The notes under the pieces: generated by a model
Databases searched by the model: none
Told to the model about the DNA's origin: nothing
The model's input: the letters and a program-made list of their open reading frames with translations, nothing else
Part shown: piece after piece, positions 33,172 to 43,237 of the stretch
How positions within the stretch are numbered: the stretch's first letter is position 1
Layout of the letters: every line of letters begins with the position of its first letter
Program-made: the position numbers and the translations under genes
Source of the DNA: JALEFZ01 sp039817415
GTDB taxonomy: Bacteria > Bacteroidota > Bacteroidia > J057
Direction: 5' to 3'
Assembly (NCBI GenBank): GCA_039817415.1
Contig: JBCBVV010000008.1
Coordinates: 117,741-181,740 of the forward strand
DNA length: 64,000 nucleotides

Positions 33172-35364
33172 ATGAAACGTTTAATTATCATCTTTTTCTT
33201 CCTGGCCAGCCTGGCTGGGGCCTTTGCCCAGACTGAGGGTGTAGGCATCAACAAAAGCGGAACCGACCCTGAATCCAGCGCCATGCTGGATGTCCAAAGC
33301 ACTGAAAAGGGCTTCCTCATGCCACGCATGACGACAGCTCAACGCAACAACATCGCCGACCCTGCAGCAGGTTTATACATCTACAACCTGGATGACTCCT
33401 GCTTCAACTACTATACAGGAGAAGTATGGGTCAAGGACTGTGGGCGCCGCTTTGACCTGGACCCTGAGACTCCTACCAGTCAAAGTAGTAGCGCCTCTAC
33501 CAATGTCCTGCACCTGGGCGAAGGCCCGGACAACACCCTTTATGTGGTAGGGCGCTATGTGAACGACCTTTCCCTTGGGTCTTTTTCTCTTACCAATCCC
33601 GGTGGGAATATCTACCTGGCCCGCTACAATCCCGGAACGGGCGAATATCTTTGGATCAATAATTTGCTATCCGGTGTGGGCAATACCATTGCAGACATCG
33701 CCACCGATTCTTCGGGCAATATCCTGCTTATGGGAAAGCCCAACGGAGGGTTGAGTACAGTAGGCGGATTGCCGATCACAAACTCTGTTGGGGGCTACGT
33801 CGTCAAGATTGACCCTGATGGCAATACCCAATGGCTGTATGAGATCACCTCAGGCTCCGTTGGGAGCGTCAATGCCCTTGCCACTGATGCCAGCGGGCGG
33901 ATATCCTTCTGCGGCAGATATATCAACACCATCGACTTGGGTGGAGCCACCCTCAGCTCGCCTACCGAAGACATTTTCCTGGCGACCCTCAATGCGAACG
34001 GTACCCTCGACAACGTACAGGGCAACTTCGTTACGACTCTCGGCTCTTTCTCTCCCGATGCCTTGGCGCTGGACATCGACGCGCAGGGCAATCGTTACTT
34101 GGGAGGCTACGTGAACGGAACCTACACATTTGGAAGCACGGTCCTTTCCGCTCCAACGGGTCAGGCCCATCCGTTTGTGGCCAAATTTGATGCTACGGGT
34201 AATGTGCAATGGGCACAAGCCTTTCCTAGCACCAATATTGGCCTCATCAAGCGGATAGCCGTTGCGCCCAATGGGAATGTGTACGCAGCTGGTGGCTATC
34301 AAACCAGCCTAACCATTGGCGGGACGACACTTACCCCAACTAACGGTACGGAGGGTTCTTTCGTGAGCTTGCTCGATCCTTCAGGGACAGTTTTATGGAC
34401 CAGAGGGGTTGGCCCGATACACATACTAGACAGAATATTCATGGATGTTGGGCAGAGAGGCGAAGTATACCTGGCTTCTTCCTTCAACGCAACCCTACAA
34501 GTAGGGGGGCAAACGCTAACCCCAAGCAGCCCGAACAGAGAGGATGCTGTGGTGCTTCAATTCCAGCCGGATGGTACGCTTGGATGGGTACAGCAGTCGG
34601 GTGGTTCTCAGGATGAGTTCGGGGAAGAAGTGTTGTACGCTTCAGGCGATAAGGTATATGTTGGGGGGTACTTCAGTTCTAACCCTGCGACCTTTGGGAG
34701 GGCTACCCTGGCGCATACTGGACCCTTTTTCTCAGGCTATATCTGGCCTATCGACGCGCTGACCGGGGGAAATGCGACCCTGGATGGGCTTTCTTCTTCG
34801 CAGGACAATGACCGAGATGCATCTAACGAATTGCAAAACCTGAGCCTCAACAATGGCAACCTGTCCATTTCAGCAGGAAATACCGTTACCCTCCCTGATG
34901 CTGATCCTACCAATGAGATAGAACTGCCCACAGGAGGGAATCTTGGGGATGTACTACAGTTTGATAGCACCGGAAATTACTCGTGGGTGGATCCTTCCAG
35001 CGGGGTAGCCGTAGCAGATACCGCTTTACCTGTCCCGATACGCTACCATGGTGATTATCTCTTCGTGCATCCGGTGGACAATGCCGCCAACGTAGATTGG
35101 GCCACAGCAAACACCACCTGCCAAACCCTCACCGCTTTCGGCTTTTCGGACTGGTTCCTGCCCTCTCGTCTGGAACTGGACGCCATGTACAAGCAGTCCT
35201 ACCTGATCACGGGCTTGTCTCAGACGACCTTCTTCAAGTACTGGAGCCGTACCGAGCAAAATGCGGACTACGCCTTCACACAGCGCTTGGACTACGGCGG
35301 GCCGGACCCCGATCGCAAGACCGATATCGATGGACACAACTGCCGCTGTGTGCGCCGCAATTAG
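33172..35364 (+). CDS. Secreted SBBP beta-propeller protein with Lcl/DUF1566-like C-terminal domain (propeller 1)
   Basis: A 730-residue exported protein from the ATG at 33172; the signal peptide ends LAGAFAQ. Residues about 20-95 form the common N-terminal module (GVGINKSGTDPESSAMLD, PRMTTAQRNNI, YNLDDSCFNYYTGEVW). SBBP-type blades follow to about 560, with motifs such as GSFVSLLDPSG and DEFGEEVLYASGDKVYVGG. A linker (DNDRDASNELQNLSL) leads to a C-terminal domain resembling Lcl/DUF1566 (DWFLPSRLELDAMYKQSY, KYWSRTEQN, HNCRCVRRN). It is 45 bp upstream of fibre 1 and likely co-transcribed. A surface or matrix role is inferred; no T9SS domain seen. Confidence 0.85.
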   Translation: MKRLIIIFFFLASLAGAFAQTEGVGINKSGTDPESSAMLDVQSTEKGFLMPRMTTAQRNNIADPAAGLYIYNLDDSCFNYYTGEVWVKDCGRRFDLDPETPTSQSSSASTNVLHLGEGPDNTLYVVGRYVNDLSLGSFSLTNPGGNIYLARYNPGTGEYLWINNLLSGVGNTIADIATDSSGNILLMGKPNGGLSTVGGLPITNSVGGYVVKIDPDGNTQWLYEITSGSVGSVNALATDASGRISFCGRYINTIDLGGATLSSPTEDIFLATLNANGTLDNVQGNFVTTLGSFSPDALALDIDAQGNRYLGGYVNGTYTFGSTVLSAPTGQAHPFVAKFDATGNVQWAQAFPSTNIGLIKRIAVAPNGNVYAAGGYQTSLTIGGTTLTPTNGTEGSFVSLLDPSGTVLWTRGVGPIHILDRIFMDVGQRGEVYLASSFNATLQVGGQTLTPSSPNREDAVVLQFQPDGTLGWVQQSGGSQDEFGEEVLYASGDKVYVGGYFSSNPATFGRATLAHTGPFFSGYIWPIDALTGGNATLDGLSSSQDNDRDASNELQNLSLNNGNLSISAGNTVTLPDADPTNEIELPTGGNLGDVLQFDSTGNYSWVDPSSGVAVADTALPVPIRYHGDYLFVHPVDNAANVDWATANTTCQTLTAFGFSDWFLPSRLELDAMYKQSYLITGLSQTTFFKYWSRTEQNADYAFTQRLDYGGPDPDRKTDIDGHNCRCVRRN

Positions 35365-35409
35365 TCCTCCTTCTCTTTTTTTCATTCATCCTTCATATAG
35401 ACCAATATC

Positions 35410-37149
35410 ATGACTTTGTATATCAAATCGTTTGTCACCTTCCTATTGACAGGACTCCTCTTCGCTAATCATTTGAGCGCCCAAACAGGGAATCTATTTC
35501 AGGGCGAGGGTGCTGGAATCAGCGTAACCATCTCTGACTTTAATACTGCTTTTGGAGACTCCGCGCTTTCGTCTTTGACGATTGGAAGTAGTTCCCTTAT
35601 TTCCGGGGCTAACACAGCCATTGGCTTTGGTGCGGCAAAAAACAATACCACCACCGAGTTGACCGCCATTGGGGCCTTTGCAGGGTATTTCAATACCACC
35701 GGCTTTGACAACACCTTTATCGGTAAAGACGCCGGAAGATTGAATACTGGTGCAGGGGATAACACCTTCATCGGGGTTGAATCCGGAGAAAACAATACGG
35801 ATGGCTACGACAACACCTTTGTAGGGGAAGAATCCGGCACCCTGAATACCTCGGGCTTTGAAAATACCTTCATCGGAGAAGATGCGGGCTTCAACAATAC
35901 TACGGGCTACCAGAATGTTTTTGTGGGCAATGAGGCTGGACTCAATGCCGGTGTAGGGTATAAAAATGTCGGGGTAGGCAGTGATGCTCTGTCTGATATG
36001 GACGATGGTTATAGGAATACCGCAGTAGGAGACTCTGCGGGAGCGGATATTGGGGATGGAACCTTTAACACCCTGATTGGCACTCAAGCAGGAGTTGCTA
36101 CCGAATGGGCAGATTACAACACCTTCATTGGGGCGCTGGCCGGCTGGGACAACAACCGAACCAATGGCCAATCCAACGCCAACCGCAATACCTATGTGGG
36201 TTTCCGTACCGGATACACCAACCGAGAGGGAGAAGACAATGTAGGGATGGGGGCTTATTCCGATTTTGACAATACCCAGCGATATCGCTGTACCTTCCTG
36301 GGAGCGGCCTCTACGATTTCTAATAACGATGTGATTTCGATTGGCTTTCAGAATTTGGTAGATGGGTCTTTTTCCGTTTCCATTGGGGAGTTCATGGATA
36401 CTCGGGCGACTGGTGCGATTGCCATGGGCTACCAGACTCGCATGCCTAACACCGCTACCAATGCCATAGGCATCGGCCGCAACACCCTCGTGGAGGGCGC
36501 CAACAGCATCAGCATAGGTGCCCATGATACCGTAACAGGCAGCAACTCCATCCTGATCGGCTACGACTACAACCTGACCGCAGACAACGAAGTCTTCGTT
36601 GGTAACGCCATTACCGCCAATATTGGTGGCTCCGTCAACTGGACGGCCATGTCCGACGGCCGTTTCAAGACTGCTGTCAAAGAGGACATCCCGGGACTGG
36701 ACTTTATCAACTCCCTGCGTCCGGTGAGCTACCAATTTGACCTGAATCAGATGCACCACTTCAACGGAAACGATTCCCTTTCTGAGGAACTTGAAGAAGG
36801 TCTGGCCTCAAAGTCGGAAACCCGTTTTACTGGCTTCATCGCTCAGGAAGTAGAAAAAGCTGCCCAAAACCTGGGTTATGACTTCAGTGGGGTGAAGGTG
36901 CCTGAAGATGCTTCAAGCCAAGCCTATGGCATCCGCTATGCGGAGTTTGTGGTGCCCCTGACCAAGGCCGTCCAGGAGCTTAACCGTAAGGTCGAAGAGC
37001 AGCAGCAAATCATGCTGAGCCAGACAGAGCAGTTGGAAAAATACCAGAAAAATGCTGAGCAAACTCAAAAAATGATGTCGGAGCTTTCCGCCCGTCTAGA
37101 TGCCCTGGAACAATCGCAGATTTATCCGACCATTTCCATTCGCGACTAA
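35410..37149 (+). CDS. Secreted repeat fibre with S74 auto-chaperone domain (fibre 1)
   Basis: A 579-residue exported protein; the signal peptide ends HLSAQ. Residues about 25-400 are beta-roll-like repeats of about 17 residues with the pattern NTFIG..AG..NTTG, resembling heads of trimeric adhesins and phage tail fibres. The C-terminal domain from about 410 is the Peptidase_S74 intramolecular chaperone. It keeps the Ser-Asp site (S415-D416 in MSDGRFKTAV) where family members cleave themselves after trimerisation, and the later GFIAQEVEKAAQNLG. A coiled coil (VEEQQQIMLSQTEQLEKYQ) ends the chain. Trimerisation and self-cleavage are family knowledge, not shown here. Its 3' end is almost identical to that of fibre 3. 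Confidence 0.87.
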   Translation: MTLYIKSFVTFLLTGLLFANHLSAQTGNLFQGEGAGISVTISDFNTAFGDSALSSLTIGSSSLISGANTAIGFGAAKNNTTTELTAIGAFAGYFNTTGFDNTFIGKDAGRLNTGAGDNTFIGVESGENNTDGYDNTFVGEESGTLNTSGFENTFIGEDAGFNNTTGYQNVFVGNEAGLNAGVGYKNVGVGSDALSDMDDGYRNTAVGDSAGADIGDGTFNTLIGTQAGVATEWADYNTFIGALAGWDNNRTNGQSNANRNTYVGFRTGYTNREGEDNVGMGAYSDFDNTQRYRCTFLGAASTISNNDVISIGFQNLVDGSFSVSIGEFMDTRATGAIAMGYQTRMPNTATNAIGIGRNTLVEGANSISIGAHDTVTGSNSILIGYDYNLTADNEVFVGNAITANIGGSVNWTAMSDGRFKTAVKEDIPGLDFINSLRPVSYQFDLNQMHHFNGNDSLSEELEEGLASKSETRFTGFIAQEVEKAAQNLGYDFSGVKVPEDASSQAYGIRYAEFVVPLTKAVQELNRKVEEQQQIMLSQTEQLEKYQKNAEQTQKMMSELSARLDALEQSQIYPTISIRD

Positions 37150-37198
37150 GCAGGCGAAACCTCCCTTGTCCTTCCCTCAATTGATCGTTGGGGCAGGT
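37150..37198 (+). repeat. Shared 3' flank of fibre 1 (copy A)
   Basis: The 49 bp after the stop of fibre 1 are identical to 51633-51681 after the stop of fibre 3. The identity continues the strong similarity of the two gene ends, showing that recombination carried non-coding sequence too. Confidence 0.9.
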
Positions 37199-37479
37199 AA
37201 TTTGGCCTGCTCTGGGGGAGGGTGCCTTACAACTGTAATAAAAGGCGATACTAGAGATCAAGAACCATTTTATTATAAAGTCCTCTTCTAGTTGGAAGAG
37301 GACTTTTTATTTCAGAAAGGTAGGGTAATTGGGTTTCTATAGGTTTAGCATAAGGATAATTTTTAGCCTTATGTTCCAAGATTGGTTTAGGCTATAATAA
37401 AATCTCAGATTTTACATATGTTTTTTCATATATGGTTTTTGATTTTTTCGGATATTGTTTCTACCCAAATCCAAAATAA
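37199..37479. other. Intergenic region before regulator 2
   Basis: Apart from the shared flank and the terminator at 37277-37306, this stretch is AT-rich and holds no gene I can support. An AGGGTAA occurs at 37322 but its downstream element does not match the ECF-like promoter spacing. Confidence 0.5.
37277..37311 (+). terminator. Rho-independent terminator of the propeller 1 / fibre 1 unit
   Basis: A perfect 12-bp stem AAAGTCCTCTTC / GAAGAGGACTTT with a 6-nt loop, followed by TTATTT. Confidence 0.92.
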
Positions 37480-40400
37480 ATGTTGAGATCCTCTTGCCTA
37501 TTTCTAATTATTATTGCCTTTACATCTGTTTTAGCTCAAAATTCCTATCAAAAGGACAGCTTGCTAAACTTAATGCAAAAGACCGATCAGACGGATACAG
37601 CCGGGATGAAAGTACTTGCAACTCTTATTCGGGATCACTATGCATCCAAGGCACCTGATAGTGCTTATCTCTTAAGTATGGAACTGTATGAAAGAGCACT
37701 CAAGACAGGAAACCTCTTTTATCAGGGTATGGGGCAAAGTGAAGCTGGCGGGGCTATGATTACCCAGGGGCAGTATGAAAAGGCAAAAGAACATCATCAG
37801 AAAGGCTTGGGTATTTGGGAGAAGCTTGACCATAAACCGGAAATGTCTGAAAGCTACAATTCTTTGGGGCTCATCTTCAAACGTCTTGGGAAACTGGATC
37901 AGGCGATTGAATTTTTGGAAAAAAGTATCGCCCTCAATCGGGAGATTGGAGACTCACTGAAAAATGCTGGCCCTTTCATGAACATGGCATCCATACATGA
38001 GGTGAAAGGGGACCTTCTTCTCTCCTTGGAATACAACACAAGTGGACTTGAACTGTGTAAAATATCAGGAAATGACCGAATCCTTGCCATAGGCTTTAAC
38101 AACCTGGCCAATAACTACAAAGACCTAGGAGACATGGTAAAAGCCTCTGAAAAATACCTGGAAGCTCAGGCTATCAATGAAAAAATAGGGGATACATGGG
38201 GTGTTGTCAACAACCTCAATAATCTCTCAGTATTGTTAATCGAGGATAAACAGCATGAAAGGGCACATGGCTACCTCGAAAAAGCCAAGGAGGTATCTCA
38301 AGAATCTGGTCTTATACAGGGGGAAGCCATGACCTATGCTAATATGGCCTTCCTATGGACCAGCCAAAAGAGATGGGAAGAGGGTCTGAATGTCTTGCAA
38401 GTGGCACTAACGCTCAAGGAAGAAAAGAAATTGGAGGCATTCTTTGGGGGTTATCTGGAACAGGAGTTGGGGAATGTGTTGATTCAATTGAATCGATTGG
38501 ATGAAGCGGAAGCCTATATCAAAAAGGGCCTGGAACTTAACAAGAGCTTTGGAAATGCTCAAGGCATAGCTAGGTTATACCATAGCCTTAGCCAGCTTTA
38601 TCGCAAAGAAGGAGACTGGAAGCGGGCTTATATCCACGCACAAAAAGGCTACGACCAAGCAGCTTCCCTCCAAAACCTTATGCTTCAAAGCAATCTTGCC
38701 AAGGAACAGGTCGACATTTATAAGCATCTCAATCGCTCTGAAGAGGCCTTGAAAATGTTTGAAATACATATGAGCCTGCGCGATAGCCTCTACAACGAAA
38801 AAAATACCCGCTCATTGATTAGCCAGGGATATCGCTATGCTTATGAGCAAAAAGCATATCGAGACAGTGTGGAGAATGCAATTGTAATCGCACAAAAGGT
38901 AGAAGAAAATCGCCGCCGCAAGACAACCTCCTATTTTTTAATTATCGGCTTGGTTATGACAATTATATTTGGTTTGGTTCTTTGGAACCGCTTTCGCCTG
39001 ACTCGAAGCCAAAAGAAGATTATCGAAGAAGAAAAAGCCAAGCTGGATGAGTCCAACACCCAGCTAAACGCAGCCAATCACAAACTCAAAGAATTGGATC
39101 AATTCAAATCTCGCTTTTTCACCAATATATCTCATGAGTTCAGAACACCACTGACTGTCATTGGAGGAATGATAGATCAGGTCAGATCAAATCCCGAGAA
39201 GTGGCTGGAAAAGGGTAGCGAAATGATCAAAAATAATGTCAGTAATCTGTTGCACCTGATTAATCAAATCCTGGATCTACGCAAGCTGGAATCTGGTAAC
39301 CTCAGCCTTTCCTTGATCCTTGATGAGGTGGTGAATTTTTTAAGAACTCATACCGAATCCCTGCGTTCAATGGCTGAAAGCAAGGAAATAGAATTGACTT
39401 TTCAGTCCGACATACCTGAGTTGAATATGGATTTTGACCCAGATAAGTTATTGTTAATCCAGACCAATTTGGTTTCAAATGCGATTAAATTTACTCCGAA
39501 GGGTGGGAAAGTTGATGTCAAGGTAAGAAGGACCGATGAGAGCCATCTTCTTTTTGAGGTCAAGGACAATGGCATTGGTATTTCAGATCAACAATTACCA
39601 CTAATTTTTGACCGTTTTTACCAAGCTGATAATGAGCATACTCAAGCAGGAGAGGGGACTGGTATAGGCCTTTCTTTAACAAAAGAATTGGTTCAGCTTA
39701 TGGAAGGTTCTATTTGGGTAGAAAGTCAAAAGAACAAAGGTTCCACATTTCAGGTAGCCTTACCTATTACTCAACAAGCACCAAGAAGAAAAGTCGAAAA
39801 CATTTCTCTCATACCTAAAATAGACCTGCAAGAGGCTGTAAAGCAGGAAGAAATAGGTGAACATTCACTTGACAGTGAATTACCTACCCTACTCATCATA
39901 GAAGATAATCCAGATGTTGTAACCTACATTTCTTCCTGTTTGGAAGACTCCTACCGCCTTTTTATCGCAAGGGACGGAGAGGAAGGAATTGCCACAGCTC
40001 TTGAACATGTACCTGACCTGATTATCAGCGATGTGATGATGCCCAAGAAGAATGGATATGAGGTTTGTCAAATACTCAAGGCAGACGAAAGGACCAGCCA
40101 TATCCCCATTGTATTGCTCACTGCGAAGGCAGATCGGGATTCTCGTTTGGACGGTTTGGGCAAAGGTGCAGATGCATACCTGACCAAACCCTTTGATCAG
40201 GAAGAACTCTTTATCCGACTTGAACAGTTATTAGCCCTTAGAAAGCGCCTTCAGTTGCGTTATGCAGGTGCCAGCCAAGCAGCTCCTCCAGCAAAACCAG
40301 AATTTCAGCAAGAAGATGCTTTTATCCAGAAAGTCAGGCAGACTGTATTGGACCGACTGGATGATAGCAGTTACAAACCTGATGACCTAAACCGAGACCT

Positions 40401-40638
40401 GGGCATCAGCCGTACCCAAATGTACAACAAGGTAAAAGCCTTAACTGGGCAATCTCCCTCACACTTCATTCGGTCAATTCGCCTTACAAAGGCTAAGGAG
40501 TTGCTGCGATCCAAAGAACTAAGGATTGCTGATGTGGCCTACTCCGTAGGATTTGCCGATCCCCAATACTTCGCAAGGACATTTTCTAAAGAAAATGGTA
40601 TGTCTCCTACTGTATGGAGGGAGAAAGAAGTAGGTTAG
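37480..40638 (+). CDS. Hybrid two-component regulator 2: TPR sensor, histidine kinase, receiver, AraC-type HTH
   Basis: A 1052-residue regulator of the same type as regulator 1. The signal peptide ends SVLAQN. Residues about 30-440 hold TPRs (ESYNSLGLIFKRLGKLDQA, TYANMAFLWTSQKRWEEG), with a membrane helix at about 482-503. H552 is in TNISHEFRTPL. The ATPase boxes include NLVSNAIKFTPKGG, DNGIGIS and GEGTGIGLSL. Receiver D851 is in ISDVMMPKKNG. The C-terminal AraC domain has LGISRTQMYNKVKALTG and FADPQYFARTFSKENG. It precedes propeller-S74 and the duplicated cassettes, whose operators are the best conserved. Which regulator binds which operator cannot be told from sequence. Confidence 0.92.
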   Translation: MLRSSCLFLIIIAFTSVLAQNSYQKDSLLNLMQKTDQTDTAGMKVLATLIRDHYASKAPDSAYLLSMELYERALKTGNLFYQGMGQSEAGGAMITQGQYEKAKEHHQKGLGIWEKLDHKPEMSESYNSLGLIFKRLGKLDQAIEFLEKSIALNREIGDSLKNAGPFMNMASIHEVKGDLLLSLEYNTSGLELCKISGNDRILAIGFNNLANNYKDLGDMVKASEKYLEAQAINEKIGDTWGVVNNLNNLSVLLIEDKQHERAHGYLEKAKEVSQESGLIQGEAMTYANMAFLWTSQKRWEEGLNVLQVALTLKEEKKLEAFFGGYLEQELGNVLIQLNRLDEAEAYIKKGLELNKSFGNAQGIARLYHSLSQLYRKEGDWKRAYIHAQKGYDQAASLQNLMLQSNLAKEQVDIYKHLNRSEEALKMFEIHMSLRDSLYNEKNTRSLISQGYRYAYEQKAYRDSVENAIVIAQKVEENRRRKTTSYFLIIGLVMTIIFGLVLWNRFRLTRSQKKIIEEEKAKLDESNTQLNAANHKLKELDQFKSRFFTNISHEFRTPLTVIGGMIDQVRSNPEKWLEKGSEMIKNNVSNLLHLINQILDLRKLESGNLSLSLILDEVVNFLRTHTESLRSMAESKEIELTFQSDIPELNMDFDPDKLLLIQTNLVSNAIKFTPKGGKVDVKVRRTDESHLLFEVKDNGIGISDQQLPLIFDRFYQADNEHTQAGEGTGIGLSLTKELVQLMEGSIWVESQKNKGSTFQVALPITQQAPRRKVENISLIPKIDLQEAVKQEEIGEHSLDSELPTLLIIEDNPDVVTYISSCLEDSYRLFIARDGEEGIATALEHVPDLIISDVMMPKKNGYEVCQILKADERTSHIPIVLLTAKADRDSRLDGLGKGADAYLTKPFDQEELFIRLEQLLALRKRLQLRYAGASQAAPPAKPEFQQEDAFIQKVRQTVLDRLDDSSYKPDDLNRDLGISRTQMYNKVKALTGQSPSHFIRSIRLTKAKELLRSKELRIADVAYSVGFADPQYFARTFSKENGMSPTVWREKEVG

Positions 40639-40678
40639 GAAGCTTGGCAGACTAAATTTCATGTATTGTACTTGTCCA

Positions 40679-40712
40679 GATCAATAGTCCATGATTATGG
40701 ATCATTTGTCCA
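40679..40712 (+). promoter_or_regulatory. Candidate AraC-type operator, unit 2
   Basis: GATCAATAGTCCA (40679-40691) and GATCATTTGTCCA (40700-40712), 21 bp apart in direct orientation, end 54 bp before the ATG at 40766. Confidence 0.6.
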
Positions 40713-40740
40713 CAAACTAAAGGGCTAAACATCAGAGTTT

Positions 40741-40778
40741 TGAGATGTATCAAAAATTAAATTTTATGAAACGTCTCA
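40741..40778 (+). promoter_or_regulatory. Start-codon hairpin in the leader of the propeller-S74 gene
   Basis: TGAGATGT (40741-40748) can pair with ACGTCTCA (40771-40778, codons 2-5) with one G-U pair, placing the ATG at 40766 in the loop. Equivalent pairings occur at 43302-43337 and 47654-47689. Confidence 0.4.
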
Positions 40779-43177
40779 CTTTGATTATGTTATTTTTGGG
40801 GCTATCCATGGCCCTTTTTGCCCAGTCTGTAGGCATCAATTCCAACGGGGCACAACCCAATTCCAGTTCTATCCTTGATTTGCAATCTTCATCGAAAGGA
40901 CTGCTCATGCCCCGAATGACTACCGAACAGCGGGATGCCATTGTACAGCCAGCGGAGGGCTTGATGATCTACAACCTGGATGATTCCTGTTTCAATTATT
41001 ACTCGGCCAATCGGTGGATCAAAGATTGTGGAATCACTGACGGTGATGTGTCCGTCACTCCGCAGGTGATCGGAAGTTCTATTGGTAATATTATTTCAGC
41101 TAGGAGGATGGTGTCAGACCAGGCAGGCAATCGATTTTTAACTGCAGAATTCTCCGGAAGTATCAATTTGGGAGATTTTGCCCTGAATTCAACCAGCAAT
41201 GATATATTGGTGGCAAAGATCAGCCCAAAGGGAGTTTTCCTATGGGTAAAGCAATTTGGTGGCAATGGCAGCGAATTCGCAGGGCCACTCTTATTAGATC
41301 AGTCGGGCAATATCTACATTTCTGGATCTTTTTCGGGTGCTACACTTCCTGTAGGAGGTACTACCTTAATCAGTAATGGTAGCTTCGACATTTTTTTAAT
41401 CAAACTAAATCCCAATGGGGATGTGCTTTGGGCAATCAACGATGGAGGGTCAGACAGTGAATCGACCCGCGGCCTTGCCCTTGATCCTGCTGGCAATCCA
41501 GTCATCGTAGGAAGTTGTAGAGCCAGAACCACCCTAGGAGGGATTACCTTCGATCTTGCTCCTGGCAACAACAAAGGTTTTTTTCTAGTGAGGTATAACC
41601 CTGCGGGTCAGTTTTTGTCAGGAACTGTTTCTGGCTCAAATAACCTAAGCCACAGGGTAACGGACGTCGCCATTGACCAAAATGGAAACGCATATGTTAC
41701 AGGTTATTTTACTGGAAACGCTAACTTTGGCAGTACAAGCTTGACAGCCACATCCACTATTTCAAATGCTTTTCTGTGCAAGATTAGCCCAAGTAATCAG
41801 TTCCTTTGGGCTACCCAGATCACAGGGACTGAATCTCGGGGGCTAAGTTTAGGTCTGGATCAGTTAGGCGAAATTTACTGGCTAGGTACCTTTAAAGGGA
41901 CTTCAAATTTTGGCCCTACTCCAACATCCAGCCTGGGTGGCGATGATGCCTTTCTGGCAAAACTTGATCCCAACGGTCAATTTGTATGGGCCAATTCCAT
42001 AGGAGGAACAGGGGATGACTTTGGGGTAAGGGTTAAGGTAGCGCCTACCGGTGAAAGCTATGCCACAGGTTGGTTCAGGGGCACGATTACTCCTGTAAGT
42101 CCGAGCTTGGTTGCCAGAGGGGGGGACGATGCTTTTGTCGTAAAATTTGATGCCCTCGGCCAGGCACTTTGGGCCAAGAGAGCTGGAGGCTCAGCTTTTG
42201 ACAGCGGAACAGATCTGGCACTTGATTCTTTAGGAAACCTCTCTGTTTTAGGTAGTTTGGGTGTCAATAGCATTGATTTTGATGGAACCTCTGTCTCTGT
42301 TTCAGGCACGCCTCAATTTTTCCTTTGGACGCTGAATAGCCAAAATGGATCTCTGGGAGGAGTATCTGGAAGCCTTGCAGATCTCCAGGATGGGGACTCC
42401 GATGCGACCAATGAACTACAAACACTCAGTTTTACAAGTCCAAACCTTAGCCTAAGTGGAGGAAATGCCGTTGACTTATCTTCTCTAAGGGACAATTTGG
42501 GGAACCACTCTGCTACGACTAGCCTTCGGTTGAATGACCTGCCTATATATCTAAGAACGGGGACGGATATCAACCATGGGCTACGCTATGCTGGATCGAC
42601 AAGCCAATTTGCCAATCTGTCTCCTGATGGTCCTGCACTCTATGGATTTTCTGGTGGAATCCTAGGGACTACAAATGGGGGCCAAAAAGGGGTTTTATAT
42701 TGGAGCAGCAACGGAAACGTAGGGATTGGCGCACCCAGTCCTCAGTATCGCCTGCAAGTAGGAATAAATGGCGACGGCTCCAATGCCCGCGCCAATGCCT
42801 GGACCACCTGGTCAGACTCTACCCTTAAGCGAGATTTTCAGGAACTAAGCAATCCCCTCGCCATGTTATCCCAAATCAATGGCTACCATTATTACTGGAA
42901 AGAAGGTTCCGAGGACACAAGCCGCCAGGTCGGAGTCATGGCGCAGGAAATCAAAAGGGTACTGCCAGAACTGGTCAGCACAGATGCCAATGGAATTCTG
43001 GCGGTAGATTATGCCAAGCTGACTGCCCTTCTCATTGAAGTAAACCAGGCCCAGCAAAGGGAAATTGATCAGCTCAAAAAGGAAAGCCAATTCATGATAA
43101 ATTCCTTCGAGACACGCCTCAAAGCACTCGAAGCTCAACAGACTACCAAGGCTACAGACAAACTCAGCAAAAGGTAG
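40766..43177 (+). CDS. Secreted SBBP propeller fused to an S74 auto-chaperone domain
   Basis: An 803-residue exported protein from the ATG at 40766; the signal peptide ends MALFAQ. It has the common N-terminal module (VGINSNGAQPNSSSILDL, PRMTTEQRDAI, YNLDDSCFNYYS). About seven SBBP blades follow (GNAYVTGYFTGNANFGST, GDDAFLAKLDPNGQFVW), then the linker DGDSDATNELQ. Unlike the other propellers it ends in an S74 domain rather than an Lcl-like one: VGIGAPSPQYRLQV, S683-D684 in WSDSTLKRDF, GVMAQEIKRVLPELV, VDYAKLTALLIEV and a coiled coil. No separate fibre gene follows. It is thus a natural fusion of the two protein classes encoded as pairs in the neighbouring cassettes. Confidence 0.87.
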   Translation: MKRLTLIMLFLGLSMALFAQSVGINSNGAQPNSSSILDLQSSSKGLLMPRMTTEQRDAIVQPAEGLMIYNLDDSCFNYYSANRWIKDCGITDGDVSVTPQVIGSSIGNIISARRMVSDQAGNRFLTAEFSGSINLGDFALNSTSNDILVAKISPKGVFLWVKQFGGNGSEFAGPLLLDQSGNIYISGSFSGATLPVGGTTLISNGSFDIFLIKLNPNGDVLWAINDGGSDSESTRGLALDPAGNPVIVGSCRARTTLGGITFDLAPGNNKGFFLVRYNPAGQFLSGTVSGSNNLSHRVTDVAIDQNGNAYVTGYFTGNANFGSTSLTATSTISNAFLCKISPSNQFLWATQITGTESRGLSLGLDQLGEIYWLGTFKGTSNFGPTPTSSLGGDDAFLAKLDPNGQFVWANSIGGTGDDFGVRVKVAPTGESYATGWFRGTITPVSPSLVARGGDDAFVVKFDALGQALWAKRAGGSAFDSGTDLALDSLGNLSVLGSLGVNSIDFDGTSVSVSGTPQFFLWTLNSQNGSLGGVSGSLADLQDGDSDATNELQTLSFTSPNLSLSGGNAVDLSSLRDNLGNHSATTSLRLNDLPIYLRTGTDINHGLRYAGSTSQFANLSPDGPALYGFSGGILGTTNGGQKGVLYWSSNGNVGIGAPSPQYRLQVGINGDGSNARANAWTTWSDSTLKRDFQELSNPLAMLSQINGYHYYWKEGSEDTSRQVGVMAQEIKRVLPELVSTDANGILAVDYAKLTALLIEVNQAQQREIDQLKKESQFMINSFETRLKALEAQQTTKATDKLSKR

Positions 43178-43198
43178 ACGTTTCTTTTTTTTATTGAG

Positions 43199-43230
43199 TC
43201 CCCTTTCCGCAAGGAAATGGGGATTTTTTT
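43199..43230 (+). terminator. Terminator of the propeller-S74 gene
   Basis: TCCCCTTTCC-GCAA-GGAAATGGGGA forms a 10-bp stem with a GCAA tetraloop and one bulged T, followed by seven T residues. An identical copy lies at 47551-47582. Confidence 0.92.
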
Positions 43231-43237
43231 CTGTCCT

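Noticed and set aside
35494..36759. A 421-codon minus-strand open frame opposite fibre 1
   Set aside because: It mirrors the regular repeats of the fibre gene on the plus strand, has no export or domain signal, and similar antisense frames occur opposite the other repeat genes.
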